Under the pieces are notes generated by a model that worked only from the letters and a program-made list of their open reading frames with translations, made no database searches and was not told the DNA's origin. Position numbers and translations under genes: made by a program. From Arthrobacter sp. Soil782 (GTDB lineage Bacteria; Actinomycetota; Actinomycetes; Actinomycetales; Micrococcaceae), in NCBI RefSeq assembly GCF_001428435.1, contig NZ_LMSO01000007.1:248001-312000 (forward strand): a stretch of DNA of 64,000 nucleotides, in the 5' to 3' direction. Shown here in pieces: positions 30,593-42,443 of the stretch. Every line of letters begins with the position of its first letter. The first letter of the stretch is position 1.

Positions 30593-30970
30593 GTGAATTC
30601 TGATGTATCGGCGTGGCTGCGGATCGATCCGGCCAGCTCTGTGCCGCCGTACGAGCAGTTGCGTGTACAGATTCTGGACGCTGCTAATGACGGCTCGCTC
30701 CCGGTGGGTACACGACTTCCTCCTGTCCGCACCCTTGCTGGTCATCTGGGTGTGGCTGTCAACACCGTGGCACGCGCCTACCGGGAACTGGAACAGGCAC
30801 ACATTGTCGTCACCCGTTCGCGCGCCGGTACGGTGGTGGCGGCCGCGGGGGATGAAGCACGGCGCAAGGCCGCGGAGGGAGCCGCGGAATATGCCAGGCT
30901 CATCAAGGCGAATGGGCTTACGGAGGAAGAAGCAGTCTCCTACCTGCGTGCGGCTCTGCGCCGTCGGTGA
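30593..30970 (+). CDS. Small GntR-family regulator (YtrA-like)
   Basis: 125 residues. The winged helix-turn-helix spans about residues 8-80 (PPYEQLRVQILDAANDG, then LAGHLGVAVNTVARAYRELE). Only a short tail follows and no effector domain, which places it with the YtrA subfamily. Those regulators usually sit beside ABC transporter genes; none is adjacent here, so the target is unclear. The GTG start has AGGAG about 10 bases upstream, unlike the leaderless genes on both sides. Confidence 0.88.
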   Translation: MNSDVSAWLRIDPASSVPPYEQLRVQILDAANDGSLPVGTRLPPVRTLAGHLGVAVNTVARAYRELEQAHIVVTRSRAGTVVAAAGDEARRKAAEGAAEYARLIKANGLTEEEAVSYLRAALRRR

Positions 30971-31032
30971 ACATTCAGCACGACACGCCGCCAATACCCG
31001 CGTTCGAATATGTCTTCGAACGGCGTTTCCCC

Positions 31033-31038
31033 TAAAGT
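31033..31038 (+). promoter_or_regulatory. -10 box for leaderless uvrA
   Basis: TAAAGT ends 3 bases before ATG 31042 and exactly 6 bases before the next in-frame codon, GTG 31045. The spacing suggests that GTG 31045 is the real start. Confidence 0.5.
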
Positions 31039-31041
31039 GTA

Positions 31042-33948
31042 ATGGTGTCTATAGCAACCTCCGTGGATTCCGGTCTCTCCAACCCTGACAAGCTGCCCCA
31101 GGATCTTTCGCGGCTCATTGTCAAGGGTGCAAGGGAACACAACCTGCGCAACGTCGATCTGGACCTGCCGCGGGACGCGATGATCGTCTTCACCGGGCTC
31201 TCCGGCTCCGGCAAGTCTTCCCTGGCTTTCGACACCATCTTTGCCGAGGGACAGCGCCGCTACGTCGAGTCGCTCTCCGCCTACGCCCGGCAGTTCCTCG
31301 GGCAGGTGGACAAGCCTGACGTGGATTTCATCGAGGGCCTCTCACCCGCGGTGTCGATCGACCAGAAGTCCACGAGCAAGAACCCGCGGTCCACCGTCGG
31401 TACCATTACAGAGATTTACGACTACATGCGGCTGCTATGGGCCCGCGTCGGCAGGCCGCACTGCCCGGTATGCGGCGAGGCCGTCATCAAGCAGACGCCG
31501 CAGCAGATTGTCGACCAGCTCATGGAGCTGGACGAGGGTACCCGTTTTCAGGTCCTCGCGCCCGTGGTGCGCGGCCGTAAAGGTGAGTTCGTCGATCTCT
31601 TCCAGGACCTGGCAGCAAAGGGTTATTCCCGTGCCCGCGTGGACGGCGATCTTGTTCAGCTGACTGATCCGCCCAAACTGGGCAAGCAGTTCAAACACAC
31701 CATCGAAGTGGTCGTCGACCGCCTGGTGATCAAGGGCGGGGTCCGGCAACGGCTCACCGATTCAATTGAAACGGCGCTCAACCTCGCCGAGGGGCGCGTA
31801 CTGGCTGACTTCGTTGATCTGGAGTCCGGGGACCCGCTCCGGCTGCGCGCCTTTTCGGAGAATCTGGCATGTCCCAACGAGCACCCACTTGCGATCGACG
31901 AGATCGAGCCACGGTCGTTCTCCTTCAACAATCCCTTCGGCGCGTGCCCAGCGTGCACCGGCATCGGCACCAAACTCGAGGTGGATGAAGAACTCGTCGT
32001 TCCCAACCCGGACCTCGCCCTCGGCGAGGGAGCCATCGCCCCATGGGCACTGGGTACAGCAACGCTCGAGTACTGGACACGCCTGCTCGAGGGACTGTCC
32101 AAGGAACTCGACTTCTCCATGGACACCCCCTGGAAGAAGCTGCCGGCGCATGCCCGGGACGCCGCACTGTATGGCAAGGACCACAAGGTAGTGGTGCAGT
32201 ACCGCAACCGTTTCGGCCGCGAGCGGAAGTACAGCACGGGCTTCGAGGGTGCTGTCCAGTACATCCACCGCAAGCACCTCGAGACGGAGTCCGACTACGC
32301 GCGGGACCGCTACGAGGAATACATGCGGCAGATTCCCTGCCCGGAATGCGGTGGAGCACGCCTCAATCCGGCATCGCTGTCCGTACTGATCAACGGGCGG
32401 TCCATCGCCGAAGTAGCCGCTCTGCCTATGCGCGAGTGCAGTGACTTCCTGAATAACCTCGTCCTCACGGGGCGCGAGGCGCAGATTGCCTCCCAGGTCC
32501 TCAAGGAGATCCAGGCGCGGCTGCGGTTCCTGCTCGATGTCGGGCTCGAATACCTGAACCTTGAACGGGCAGCAGGAACCCTCTCGGGCGGCGAGGCGCA
32601 GCGGATCCGCCTTGCCACCCAGATCGGCTCCGGTCTGGTGGGCGTGCTGTACGTCCTTGATGAACCCTCCATCGGCCTCCACCAGCGGGACAACCGGCGT
32701 CTCATCGAAACCCTGACCCGGCTGCGTAACCTGGGCAACACGTTGATCGTGGTGGAACACGATGAAGACACCATCAACGAGGCAGACTGGATCGTCGACA
32801 TCGGACCGGGTGCAGGGGAACACGGCGGGGAGGTTGTCCACTCCGGCTCTCTCGAGGATCTCCTCCTGAACGAGAGGTCCATCACCGGCGACTATCTTTC
32901 AGGGCGGCGGAAGATCGAGATGCCGGCCAAACGCCGCAAGATTGACCGCTCCCGCCAACTCAAAGTTGTGGGCGCCCGCGAACATAACCTGAAGGGCGTG
33001 GATGCCACCTTCCCTCTGGGAGTTCTGACCGCGGTGACCGGCGTCAGCGGGTCGGGCAAGTCCACGCTGGTGAACGAGATCCTGTACAAGGTGCTCGCAA
33101 ACAAGCTCAACGGCGCAAAGCAGGTGGCCGGACGCCACCGCAGAATCGATGGGCTGCAACACCTGGACAAGGTCATCCACGTTGACCAGGGTCCCATCGG
33201 TAGGACCCCGCGCTCGAATCCCGCTACCTACACCGGGGTCTTCGACAACATCCGAAAGCTGTTCGCCGAGACAACGGAGGCGAAGGTCCGCGGCTATCTG
33301 CCGGGCAGGTTCTCCTTCAACGTCAAGGGCGGCCGGTGTGAGGCGTGCTCGGGGGACGGCACGCTGAAGATCGAAATGAACTTCCTGCCCGATGTCTACG
33401 TGCCCTGCGAGGTGTGCCAGGGCGCGCGGTACAACAGGGAAACACTTGAGGTTCACTACAAGGGCAAGACGATCGCCGATGTGCTGGACATGCCGATCGA
33501 GGAAGCAGCGGAGTTCTTCGCAGCCTTCACCCCGATAGCGCGCCACCTCACCACCCTGGTGGATGTCGGTCTGGGATATGTCCGCCTCGGGCAGCCCGCC
33601 ACAACCCTTTCCGGTGGTGAAGCTCAACGCGTGAAGCTGGCCAGCGAGCTGCAGAAGCGCTCGAATGGACGCAGCGTTTATGTCCTCGATGAACCCACGA
33701 CAGGGCTGCACTTCGAGGACATCCGCAAGTTGCTGCAGGTCCTGCAGGGGCTTGTGGACAAGGGAAACACCGTCATCACCATTGAACACAACCTCGACGT
33801 GATCAAGAGTGCGGACTGGGTGATCGACCTCGGCCCGGACGGTGGGTCCGGCGGTGGTGAAATTATCGCCACGGGAACCCCGGAACAGGTCGCTGCCGCG
33901 GAGGTGAGCTACACCGGCAAGTTCCTGGCGGAGGTTCTGAACGCCTGA
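31042..33948 (+). CDS. uvrA: Excinuclease ABC subunit A
   Basis: 968 residues. Damage-sensing ATPase dimer of nucleotide-excision repair, with two ABC modules. Module one has Walker [14 protein letters not shown] and signature [14 protein letters not shown]; module two has [13 protein letters not shown] and [16 protein letters not shown]. Zinc-binding cysteine pairs appear as [20 protein letters not shown] and [16 protein letters not shown]. Either ATG 31042 or GTG 31045 could be the start; the -10 position favours the latter. Confidence 0.98.
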   Translation: MVSIATSVDSGLSNPDKLPQDLSRLIVKGAREHNLRNVDLDLPRDAMIVFTGLSGSGKSSLAFDTIFAEGQRRYVESLSAYARQFLGQVDKPDVDFIEGLSPAVSIDQKSTSKNPRSTVGTITEIYDYMRLLWARVGRPHCPVCGEAVIKQTPQQIVDQLMELDEGTRFQVLAPVVRGRKGEFVDLFQDLAAKGYSRARVDGDLVQLTDPPKLGKQFKHTIEVVVDRLVIKGGVRQRLTDSIETALNLAEGRVLADFVDLESGDPLRLRAFSENLACPNEHPLAIDEIEPRSFSFNNPFGACPACTGIGTKLEVDEELVVPNPDLALGEGAIAPWALGTATLEYWTRLLEGLSKELDFSMDTPWKKLPAHARDAALYGKDHKVVVQYRNRFGRERKYSTGFEGAVQYIHRKHLETESDYARDRYEEYMRQIPCPECGGARLNPASLSVLINGRSIAEVAALPMRECSDFLNNLVLTGREAQIASQVLKEIQARLRFLLDVGLEYLNLERAAGTLSGGEAQRIRLATQIGSGLVGVLYVLDEPSIGLHQRDNRRLIETLTRLRNLGNTLIVVEHDEDTINEADWIVDIGPGAGEHGGEVVHSGSLEDLLLNERSITGDYLSGRRKIEMPAKRRKIDRSRQLKVVGAREHNLKGVDATFPLGVLTAVTGVSGSGKSTLVNEILYKVLANKLNGAKQVAGRHRRIDGLQHLDKVIHVDQGPIGRTPRSNPATYTGVFDNIRKLFAETTEAKVRGYLPGRFSFNVKGGRCEACSGDGTLKIEMNFLPDVYVPCEVCQGARYNRETLEVHYKGKTIADVLDMPIEEAAEFFAAFTPIARHLTTLVDVGLGYVRLGQPATTLSGGEAQRVKLASELQKRSNGRSVYVLDEPTTGLHFEDIRKLLQVLQGLVDKGNTVITIEHNLDVIKSADWVIDLGPDGGSGGGEIIATGTPEQVAAAEVSYTGKFLAEVLNA

Positions 33949-34009
33949 CCATATGCCGAATGAGGAATGCAATTTCCGGGCGGAGGTGCCGTTATGGGAA
34001 ACTTGCCCC

Positions 34010-34714
34010 GTGAAGAATACGCGCCTGCTCGTTCTGTTCGACCTGGACGGCACGCTGGTGGACCCGGAGGGCGCAATTACCGGTGGGATCGCCGGGGCGC
34101 TGGGTAAGCTCGGCCTGCCGGTGCCTGGCCCGGCGGATCTGCGTCGGATGGTCGGGCCGGCGCTGGTGCGCTCGCTCGTGGACATAGCGAAGGTCCCCGA
34201 GAACCGCGTGGACGAGGTGATTTCTCTCTATCGCGCGGCCTATCGCGCCCACGGAATGGCGCAGAGCAGGCCGTATTCGGGCGTAGCGGATGCGGTCGCG
34301 GAACTCGTAAACCGCGGGCATCTGGTAGCCGTCGCCACGCAGAAACCCGAAACGCTTGCCCGCGAGCTCCTCGAAGTCCAGGAAATGGCAAACCTTTTCG
34401 CATCCATCCACGGCTCACCGGACAACGAGCTGGCGGGCGCTGCGCTGGACGGCAAGCGAACCATCATTGGGCAGGCACTCGCCACGCATCAAGGTAACTT
34501 CGACCGTGCGCTTATGGTCGGTGACCGCGTGCATGACATTGAAGGCGCAGCAGCTAACGGCTTAGACTGCATCGCGGTCGCGTGGGGATTCGGCAGCGAA
34601 CGGGAGTTTGAGGCAGCCGGGCCCGCCACGATGGTGTCCACGGCGGGCAGTCTGCTCGAACACATCCTTGCGTACGCGGAGCCGGCCCGGGCGGTGACCC
34701 GTGGGCGTCTATGA
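34010..34714 (+). CDS. HAD-family phosphatase (Gph-like)
   Basis: 234 residues from GTG 34010 (VKNTRLLVLFDLDGTLVD). HAD motif I is DLDGT, motif III includes the Lys region (LDGKRTIIG) and motif IV is VGDRVHDIEGA. The helical cap between them resembles phosphoglycolate phosphatase and PpaX-type enzymes; substrate unproven. An upstream in-frame ATG at 33953 would add 19 residues that look unlike the family, so I prefer the GTG. It overlaps the acyltransferase gene by 14 bases. Confidence 0.85.
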   Translation: MKNTRLLVLFDLDGTLVDPEGAITGGIAGALGKLGLPVPGPADLRRMVGPALVRSLVDIAKVPENRVDEVISLYRAAYRAHGMAQSRPYSGVADAVAELVNRGHLVAVATQKPETLARELLEVQEMANLFASIHGSPDNELAGAALDGKRTIIGQALATHQGNFDRALMVGDRVHDIEGAAANGLDCIAVAWGFGSEREFEAAGPATMVSTAGSLLEHILAYAEPARAVTRGRL

Positions 34715-35366
34715 CCTCACGCGCAGCAGCACCCGCGGCCTGATCGCCGGTCTGTGCCGGCCCACCGTCCAAGGACTTGAGAACGTACCGCCCGGCGGTG
34801 GGTTCATCGTTGCCCCCAACCACCTGTCATTTCTCGACAGCGTCCTGGTGCAGGCCCTCATGCCGCGTCCCGTGGCGTTCTTCGCCAAAGCGGAGTACTT
34901 CACAGGCACCGGCATGAAAGGCGCGCTTATGCGCTCGTTCTTTGAGGGAGTCGGATCGATTCCCGTCCAGCGGGGCCAACAGGCAGCAAGCGTCCAAGCG
35001 CTCAAGACCCTGCTCGGCATGCTGGAGGCGGGAGACGGCGTCGGCATTTACCCGGAAGGGACACGATCCCGCGACGGACTGCTGTACCGGGGGAGGACCG
35101 GCGTGGGTTGGCTCGCGCTTACCACCGGTGCGCCGGTGGTGCCGGTGGGGCTGCTCGGTACGGATCGGCTCCAGCCGGCGGGCAGCCGCTGGATCCGTCC
35201 ACAACACTTCACCATGAAGATCGGCAAGCCGCTGTATTTCGAGCGGACAGGCCCGGACCACTCCCTGCCGGCACGCAGGCAGGCCACCGATACGATCATG
35301 GACGCCATAGCGGCGCTGACCGGCCAGGCCAGGGCCGCCGGTTACAACGTGGGTCCGGCCGAATGA
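34701..35366 (+). CDS. 1-acylglycerol-3-phosphate acyltransferase-like protein
   Basis: 221 residues. The PlsC-type motif NHLSFLD (His41, Asp46) forms the catalytic HX4D, and YPEGTRS (117-123) is the glycerolphosphate-binding motif. Probably acylates lysophosphatidic acid or a related acceptor at the membrane in phospholipid synthesis. Its GTG start lies inside the HAD gene (14-base overlap), so the two are translated together. Confidence 0.88.
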   Translation: MGVYDLTRSSTRGLIAGLCRPTVQGLENVPPGGGFIVAPNHLSFLDSVLVQALMPRPVAFFAKAEYFTGTGMKGALMRSFFEGVGSIPVQRGQQAASVQALKTLLGMLEAGDGVGIYPEGTRSRDGLLYRGRTGVGWLALTTGAPVVPVGLLGTDRLQPAGSRWIRPQHFTMKIGKPLYFERTGPDHSLPARRQATDTIMDAIAALTGQARAAGYNVGPAE

Positions 35367-35435
35367 CGCCCGGCTGCCCGAACACGCTCCGGCACCGACG
35401 GCTCGGTAGCCGACAGTTCAGTAGCGGCACGCCGG

Positions 35436-35441
35436 TAGGAT
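35436..35441 (+). promoter_or_regulatory. -10 box for leaderless uvrC
   Basis: TAGGAT, then exactly 6 bases, then the GTG start of uvrC; no Shine-Dalgarno sequence. Confidence 0.6.
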
Positions 35442-35447
35442 ATTCGG

Positions 35448-37469
35448 GTGGCAGATCCAGCAACGTACCGCCCGAAAGCCGGCGAGATCCCGCAGGATCC
35501 CGGGGTGTATCGGTTTCGCGACCAGCATCGGCGGGTAGTTTACGTCGGCAAGGCGAAGAACCTTCGCTCCAGGCTTAACTCCTATTTCTCGAATCCACAG
35601 GGGTTGATGCCGCGCACCCGGGCCATGGTGCACACTGCGTCAAGTGTTGAGTGGACGGTCGTCGGCAGTGAGCTTGAGGCGCTCCAGCTGGAGTACACCT
35701 GGATCAAGGAATTCAATCCGCGCTTCAACGTGATGTTCCGGGATGACAAGTCCTACCCCTATCTGGCGGTCACGTTGGGGGAAAAGTACCCTCGAGTGCA
35801 GGTCATGCGCGGTGACCGGCGCAAGGACACCCGCTACTTCGGTCCCTTTTACCCGGCGAAAGCGATCCGGGAGACGGTCGACACCCTGCTCCGCGTATTT
35901 CCTGTGCGCACGTGCAGCAGCGGCGTCTTCAAGCGAGCAGAACGCTCGGGACGGCCGTGCCTGCTGGGCTACATCGACAAGTGTTCTGCCCCCTGCGTGG
36001 GACGCATCTCACCGGAAGACCACCGCGAGCTCGCGGTACAGTTCTGCGACTTCATGTCCGGACAGGCTGGACGCTTCATCCGTGAGCTCGAACAGAAAAT
36101 GTCCGCGGCGGTTGCCGAACTCGATTATGAGTCGGCCGCACGTGTCCGCGATGACATCGCCGCGTTGAAGAGGGTCTTCGAACGCAACACCGTCGTACTC
36201 AGTGAAGACACGGACGCCGACGTGTTCGCCCTCGCTGAGGATGAACTCGAAGCTGCAGCCCAGGTTTTCCACGTACGCGGCGGAAGGATCCGCGGTCAGC
36301 GCGGATGGATTGTGGAAAAGGTGGAGGACATGACCACCGCGGACCTCGTTGAGCACCTCCTACAGCAGGTGTACGGCGAGGGTAACAGCAGCAACAACCG
36401 GATTCCCCGCGAAGTACTCGTTCCGGAGATGCCGAGTAACGAGGAACAGATGCGTGAATGGCTGTACCAGCTCCGAGGAGCCCGCGTGGATATCCGGGTG
36501 CCGCAGCGGGGGGACAAAGCCACTCTGCTCGGTACGGTCAGGCAGAACGCCGCCGACTCCCTCAGGCTTCACAAAAGCCGTCGTGCCGGTGACATCACCA
36601 CGCGGTCTGCTGCCCTGCAGGAGTTGCAGGAAGCGCTGGATCTGCCCATGCCGCTGATGCGGATCGAATGCTTCGATATCTCGCATGTCCAGGGCACCAA
36701 TGTGGTGGCGTCGATGGTCGTGGTTGAGGACGGACTGCCCCGCAAGTCCGACTACCGCAGGTTCTCCATCAACGGCGACGCCGCACGCGACGATACCTCG
36801 TCCATGTATGACGTCATCTCGCGCAGATTCCGCAACTATCTTGCCGAGAGTAACCCGCTGGATTCCCTGCCCGGAGACGGAAATGAAGACGGACACAAGG
36901 ACGACGACGGCGGCGGCAGCCCGGTGCCCGCGGAGCCGAAAGCGCCAACACGCCAGAAGTTCGCCTACCCTCCCAACCTCGTGGTGGTGGACGGCGGCCA
37001 GCCACAGGTGCGAGCGGCCGCACGTGCGCTGGCAGACCTTGGAATCGACGACGTCTTCGTCATCGGCCTCGCGAAGCGGCTTGAAGAGGTCTGGCTGCCT
37101 GAGGGGGACTTTCCTGTCATCCTGCCGCGCGCTTCGGAGGGATTGTTCCTCCTCCAGCGCATCCGCGATGAGGCCCACCGGTTTGCGCTGGCGTACCACC
37201 GCCAGAAGCGTGGAAAATCAATGACGGTGTCGGTATTGGACGAGGTGCCCGGGCTCGGGCCTGCGAAACGGCGCGCCCTGTTGCAGCACTTCGGCTCGGT
37301 CCGAAAACTCAGGTCGGCAAGTGCGGAGGAACTGCAGGCGGTGCAGGGCGTCGGGCCTGCGTTGGCCGCTGTGATCCGGCATCAGCTCGCGCCCGGAAGC
37401 GGCGAAGGGGTGGACAGGACGCCCGTCGCTGCCGTGAACATGGCGACCGGCGAAATACTCGATTCTTAG
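35448..37469 (+). CDS. uvrC: Excinuclease ABC subunit C
   Basis: 673 residues. Dual endonuclease that cuts on both sides of the lesion. It has an N-terminal GIY-YIG nuclease (PGVYRFRD then [14 protein letters not shown], residues 19-45), a cysteine-bearing region (CSAPCVG), UVR motif (about 210-245), an RNase H-like nuclease ([20 protein letters not shown]) and C-terminal helix-hairpin-helix motifs ([25 protein letters not shown]). An acidic, glycine-rich insert at about residues 477-505 interrupts the RNase H-like part. Confidence 0.97.
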   Translation: MADPATYRPKAGEIPQDPGVYRFRDQHRRVVYVGKAKNLRSRLNSYFSNPQGLMPRTRAMVHTASSVEWTVVGSELEALQLEYTWIKEFNPRFNVMFRDDKSYPYLAVTLGEKYPRVQVMRGDRRKDTRYFGPFYPAKAIRETVDTLLRVFPVRTCSSGVFKRAERSGRPCLLGYIDKCSAPCVGRISPEDHRELAVQFCDFMSGQAGRFIRELEQKMSAAVAELDYESAARVRDDIAALKRVFERNTVVLSEDTDADVFALAEDELEAAAQVFHVRGGRIRGQRGWIVEKVEDMTTADLVEHLLQQVYGEGNSSNNRIPREVLVPEMPSNEEQMREWLYQLRGARVDIRVPQRGDKATLLGTVRQNAADSLRLHKSRRAGDITTRSAALQELQEALDLPMPLMRIECFDISHVQGTNVVASMVVVEDGLPRKSDYRRFSINGDAARDDTSSMYDVISRRFRNYLAESNPLDSLPGDGNEDGHKDDDGGGSPVPAEPKAPTRQKFAYPPNLVVVDGGQPQVRAAARALADLGIDDVFVIGLAKRLEEVWLPEGDFPVILPRASEGLFLLQRIRDEAHRFALAYHRQKRGKSMTVSVLDEVPGLGPAKRRALLQHFGSVRKLRSASAEELQAVQGVGPALAAVIRHQLAPGSGEGVDRTPVAAVNMATGEILDS

Positions 37470-37470
37470 T

Positions 37471-37476
37471 TAGGGT
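37471..37476 (+). promoter_or_regulatory. Probable rapZ operon -10
   Basis: TAGGGT immediately after the uvrC stop. A predicted start at about 37481-37483 would put a 21-codon open frame (GTG 37481) at the 5' end of the message. Confidence 0.4.
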
Positions 37477-37542
37477 AGATGTGGACGCCGGCCCTGAGGC
37501 TGGCGCACCTTTGCGTGTGATGGTGGGACGGAAAACGAACAT

Positions 37543-38442
37543 ATGAACCAGACTGACGGTCTAACGCCGGTCAAACCTGCCGAATCCGAACTGCTCGTGG
37601 TTACGGGCATGTCCGGTGCCGGCCGCAGTACGGCGGCAAACGCGCTGGAAGACCACGGCTGGTACGTCGTGGAGAACCTTCCGCCGCAGATGCTGAGCAC
37701 CCTCACCGAGATCGTGTCCCGTACCCCGGAGTCCATACCGAAGCTCGCGGTCGTCATCGACGTGCGGAGCAAGGAACTGTTCCAAGACGTGCAGGGGTCC
37801 CTGGCAGCGCTCCGGACGGCGGGGATCACCTACCGGGTCCTGTTTCTCGATGCGGCAGACAACACCCTGGTGCGGCGTTTCGAGCAGGGACGGCGGCCGC
37901 ATCCCCTCCAGGGGGACGGCCGTATCCTGGACGGCATCTCGGCGGAACGGGAGGTGCTGCAGGAACTCAAGCACGCATCGGATCTGGTGGTGGACACCAC
38001 CCAGCTGAACGTGCACGCACTCGCAACGACCATCACTGAACTGTTCTCGGACTCAGGTCCGATCGTCCTGCGGTTGAACGTCATGAGCTTTGGCTTCAAG
38101 TACGGTTTGCCTGTCGACGCCAACTTCGTCGCGGATGTCCGCTTCATCCCGAACCCTCACTGGGTGCCCGTACTCCGGCCGCAGACCGGCATGGATGAAC
38201 CTGTCCGGGATTATGTCCTCGAGGCGAACGGCGCGGCCGAGTTCATAGACCGGTACGTGAACGCCCTCGAGCCCGTCCTTGAGGGCTATCGCCGCGAGAA
38301 TAAGCACTATGCCACGATTGCTGTCGGCTGCACGGGCGGCAAGCACCGCTCTGTTGCGGTGACCGAGGAGATTGCGCAGCGGCTTGCGCAGTTGCCCCGC
38401 GTGCAGGTGACTGCACACCACCGAGACCTCGGGCGGGAATAG
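37543..38442 (+). CDS. rapZ: RapZ/YvcJ-family nucleotide-binding protein
   Basis: 299 residues. P-loop GMSGAGRS (22-29) and the family C-terminal half ([14 protein letters not shown]). In E. coli RapZ adapts small-RNA decay; in Gram-positive bacteria YvcJ binds and hydrolyses nucleotides with unclear physiology. It is the first gene of the conserved rapZ-yvcK-whiA cluster; its TAG stop shares a base with the GTG start of yvcK. Only a weak ribosome site precedes its ATG. Confidence 0.95.
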   Translation: MNQTDGLTPVKPAESELLVVTGMSGAGRSTAANALEDHGWYVVENLPPQMLSTLTEIVSRTPESIPKLAVVIDVRSKELFQDVQGSLAALRTAGITYRVLFLDAADNTLVRRFEQGRRPHPLQGDGRILDGISAEREVLQELKHASDLVVDTTQLNVHALATTITELFSDSGPIVLRLNVMSFGFKYGLPVDANFVADVRFIPNPHWVPVLRPQTGMDEPVRDYVLEANGAAEFIDRYVNALEPVLEGYRRENKHYATIAVGCTGGKHRSVAVTEEIAQRLAQLPRVQVTAHHRDLGRE

Positions 38443-39473
38443 TGGCGGTCCTCACCGGATCGCTGCCGCTGATTCCCGCCACGTCTGCCGCGCGCTCCGG
38501 CGTAGGATCCCAGGAGAGCGCTCCGTCCGTCGTCGCACTTGGCGGCGGCCACGGATTGTCGGCGTCGCTGTCGGCGCTGCGGCTCCTCACGTCTGAGCTC
38601 ACTGCTGTAGTGACCGTAGCGGATGACGGCGGCTCCTCCGGACGGCTGCGCCGCGAACTCGGTGTCCTCCCGCCCGGGGACCTCCGGATGGCCTTGGCAG
38701 CACTGTGTGATGACACCGACTGGGGAAGGACCTGGCGGGACGTCATGCAGCACCGCTTCGCATCCCGGGATGGAGTGGAGGGTTCGCTCGACAACCACGC
38801 ACTCGGCAATCTCCTCATCGTCACCTTGTGGGAGCTGCTCGGCGACCCGGTCGCGGGCCTTCAGTGGGCAGGAGCGCTCCTCGGCGCGCGTGGACGTGTG
38901 CTGCCGATGGCGAGCGTGCCGCTGACTATCGAGGGCGATGTGTTGACAGAGGTCGACGGCGGCCTGCGGCTCCGGAGAGTGTCCGGGCAGGCACAACTTG
39001 CCATGGCGGGAAGTTCCGGCAACGTCAGCAAGGTGCGCCTACTTCCCGAGGACGCTCCGGCTTGCGTTGATGCACTCAACGCGATCGAGTTGGCCGATTG
39101 GGTCATTCTCGGACCGGGATCCTGGTACACCTCCGTGCTTCCACACCTCCTTCTGCCCGAGCTGCGGGATGCACTCTGCACCACTACTGCTCGGCGTTGC
39201 CTGACGATGAATCTGACCAACGACACCAAGGAAACTCTGGGAATGAGCGCTGTCGATCACCTCGCGGTGATCAGGCGTTATGCGCCCGACTTCCGCATCG
39301 ACGCCGTCATCGCGGACCCTTCGGTGGTTGCCGACCGCGGCGAGTTCGAAGCCGCTGTAGCAGAGATGGGCGGCCGGGCGTTCTTGGGTAAAGTAGGGTC
39401 TTCAAGCGGCGGACCGGTCCATGACGCGTTGCGCCTGGCAACGGCCTACCACGACATGTTCGGCGAATTCTAG
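38442..39473 (+). CDS. yvcK: YvcK/CuvA-family gluconeogenesis factor
   Basis: 343 residues from GTG 38442. [14 protein letters not shown] and [18 protein letters not shown] are the family nucleotide-sugar binding motifs; [15 protein letters not shown] lies further on. YvcK proteins bind UDP-sugars and affect cell envelope formation and growth on gluconeogenic carbon; their resemblance to CofD (F420 pathway) can mislead annotation. It ends where a strong ribosome site for whiA begins. Confidence 0.94.
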   Translation: MAVLTGSLPLIPATSAARSGVGSQESAPSVVALGGGHGLSASLSALRLLTSELTAVVTVADDGGSSGRLRRELGVLPPGDLRMALAALCDDTDWGRTWRDVMQHRFASRDGVEGSLDNHALGNLLIVTLWELLGDPVAGLQWAGALLGARGRVLPMASVPLTIEGDVLTEVDGGLRLRRVSGQAQLAMAGSSGNVSKVRLLPEDAPACVDALNAIELADWVILGPGSWYTSVLPHLLLPELRDALCTTTARRCLTMNLTNDTKETLGMSAVDHLAVIRRYAPDFRIDAVIADPSVVADRGEFEAAVAEMGGRAFLGKVGSSSGGPVHDALRLATAYHDMFGEF

Positions 39474-39483
39474 GAGGGTGTCT

Positions 39484-40464
39484 GTGGCGCTGACCGCGGA
39501 TGTGAAAGAGGAACTCTCGCACCTCGACGTCAAAAAATCGTCGGTACGCAAGGCTGAGGTTTCCGCACTCCTGCGTTTTGCCGGCGGCCTGCACATCATT
39601 TCCGGGCGGATCGTGATCGAGGCGGAAGTGGACCTCGCATCGACTGCGCGCAGGCTGCGCACGGCCATCGCTGACGTTTACGGGCATACCAGCGAGATCA
39701 TCGTCGTCTCGGGGAACGGTCTGAGGCGGGGAAACCGCTATGTTGTTCGCGTCGTTCGTGACGGTGAGTCACTCGCACGGCAAACCGGACTGCTCGACAG
39801 CCGGGGGAGACCAGTGCGGGGACTGCCGTCCGCCGTCGTCAACGGTTCGGCTGCTGATGCCGAGGCAGTGTGGCGCGGAGCGTTCCTTGCCCATGGTTCG
39901 CTGACCGAGCCGGGCCGGTCGTCGGCCCTGGAGGTCACCTGTCCCGGACCGGAGTCAGCACTCGCACTCGTCGGTGCCGCGCGCCGGCTCGGAATAGCAG
40001 CAAAAGCGCGGGAGGTCCGCGGGGTGGACCGCGTGGTCATCCGGGATGGCGACACGATCGCCGTCCTCCTTACCCGCATGGGCGCCCATGATGCCCTGAT
40101 GGTGTGGGAGGAACGGAGGATGCGAAAGGAGGTCCGGGCCACAGCCAACCGTCTGGCCAACTTCGACGACGCCAATCTGCGGCGGTCTGCGCAGGCAGCA
40201 GTGGCGGCCGGAGCGCGGGTCGAGCGCGCGCTGGAGATCCTGGGCGAGGAAGTGCCCGATCACCTGAAGTACGCAGGCGAGCTTCGTGTCGGCCACAAAC
40301 AGGCGAGCCTTGACGAGTTGGGCCGGATCGCGGATCCCCCGATGACCAAGGACGCCATCGCCGGGCGTATCCGCCGTTTGCTCGCAATGGCTGACAAGCG
40401 CGCCATCGATCTCGGAATCCCCGGAACCGAGGCCAATGTGACCGCCGACATGTTGGATGACTGA
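39484..40464 (+). CDS. whiA: DNA-binding regulator WhiA
   Basis: 326 residues from GTG 39484 ([11 protein letters not shown]), chosen because GGAGGG at 39473-39478 is well spaced. The N-terminal half is a degenerate LAGLIDADG homing-endonuclease fold. The C-terminal domain is a helix-turn-helix ([21 protein letters not shown]). In Streptomyces WhiA acts with WhiB on sporulation genes; in non-sporulating relatives it relates to cell division and chromosome segregation. Confidence 0.96.
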   Translation: MALTADVKEELSHLDVKKSSVRKAEVSALLRFAGGLHIISGRIVIEAEVDLASTARRLRTAIADVYGHTSEIIVVSGNGLRRGNRYVVRVVRDGESLARQTGLLDSRGRPVRGLPSAVVNGSAADAEAVWRGAFLAHGSLTEPGRSSALEVTCPGPESALALVGAARRLGIAAKAREVRGVDRVVIRDGDTIAVLLTRMGAHDALMVWEERRMRKEVRATANRLANFDDANLRRSAQAAVAAGARVERALEILGEEVPDHLKYAGELRVGHKQASLDELGRIADPPMTKDAIAGRIRRLLAMADKRAIDLGIPGTEANVTADMLDD

Positions 40465-40581
40465 ATACGTGCATAGGATGGAAGTTCAAGGGCCTCCCGC
40501 GCGCCGGCAAGGGCGCGGGGCCTAGCCTGGAGAACCGCAACAACCGGGCTTCTGCCCGGACTACAGGACCTGGAGGATTTC
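40465..40581 (+). promoter_or_regulatory. sodA promoter and leader region
   Basis: Two -10-like boxes, TAGGAT (40474-40479) and TAGCCT (40523-40528), flank a GC-rich inverted repeat (about 40491-40522) that could end whiA transcription. A small hairpin CCGGGC/GCCCGG and a TGGAGGA ribosome site precede the GTG of sodA. Confidence 0.4.
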
Positions 40582-41208
40582 GTGAGCGAATACGTACTGC
40601 CCGAACTCAACTACGACTACGCGGCGCTTGAACCGCATATCTCGGCGCGGATCATGGAGCTTCACCACAGCAAGCACCATGCAGCGTACGTGAAGGGTGC
40701 CAATGATGCCCTTGCACAGCTCGCCGAGGCTCGTCAGAAGGGGGACTTCGCTAACGTTCCCAAATTGTCCAAGGATCTTGCTTTCCACACCGGCGGACAC
40801 ATCAACCACTCCGTTTTCTGGAACAATCTCTCGCCGGACGGCGGCGACAAGCCCGAGGGCGAGCTCGCAGCCGCAATCGATGATGCGTTTGGTTCGTTCG
40901 ACGCGTTCCGCGGACACTTCAACGCAGCCGCACTGAGCCTTCAGGGGTCAGGTTGGGCGTTGCTTGCCTGGGAACCCATCGGCGGAAACCTCGTCATCGA
41001 ACAGCTCTACGATCAGCAGGGCAACGTTCCCGTCGGGACCACGCCGCTGCTCATGCTGGACATGTGGGAGCACGCGTTCTACCTCGATTACGTGAACGTC
41101 AAGGCGGACTACGTCAAGGCATTCTGGAATATCGTCAACTGGGCAGATGTTGCCCGCCGCTTCGAGGGTGCCCGCGCCAACGCATCGGGTCTGATTACCC
41201 TGTCCTGA
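40582..41208 (+). CDS. sodA: Superoxide dismutase (Mn/Fe family)
   Basis: 208 residues starting [20 protein letters not shown]. Metal ligands are visible as His in MELHHSKHH, His in GHINHSVFW, and Asp plus His in [21 protein letters not shown] and the glycine in HTGGHINHS point to the manganese-type or cambialistic group, but metal choice is not certain from sequence. Monocistronic, with its own terminator. Confidence 0.96.
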   Translation: MSEYVLPELNYDYAALEPHISARIMELHHSKHHAAYVKGANDALAQLAEARQKGDFANVPKLSKDLAFHTGGHINHSVFWNNLSPDGGDKPEGELAAAIDDAFGSFDAFRGHFNAAALSLQGSGWALLAWEPIGGNLVIEQLYDQQGNVPVGTTPLLMLDMWEHAFYLDYVNVKADYVKAFWNIVNWADVARRFEGARANASGLITLS

Positions 41209-41229
41209 TTGATTCCCGCCGCGCGTAAC

Positions 41230-41254
41230 CTTTCCCGCCAACCCGGCGGGAAAG
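41230..41254 (+). terminator. Terminator hairpin after sodA
   Basis: Perfect 10-bp stem CTTTCCCGCC/GGCGGGAAAG with a 5-nt loop, 21 bases after the sodA stop. Confidence 0.75.
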
Positions 41255-41266
41255 GGCGCCGGTGCG

Positions 41267-42436
<1,170 letters not shown>

Positions 42437-42443
42437 GGACACT

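Noticed and set aside
38442-39473. Annotation of yvcK as a CofD (coenzyme F420) transferase
   Set aside because: The clustering with rapZ and whiA and the [12 protein letters not shown] motif fit YvcK; no F420 genes are nearby.
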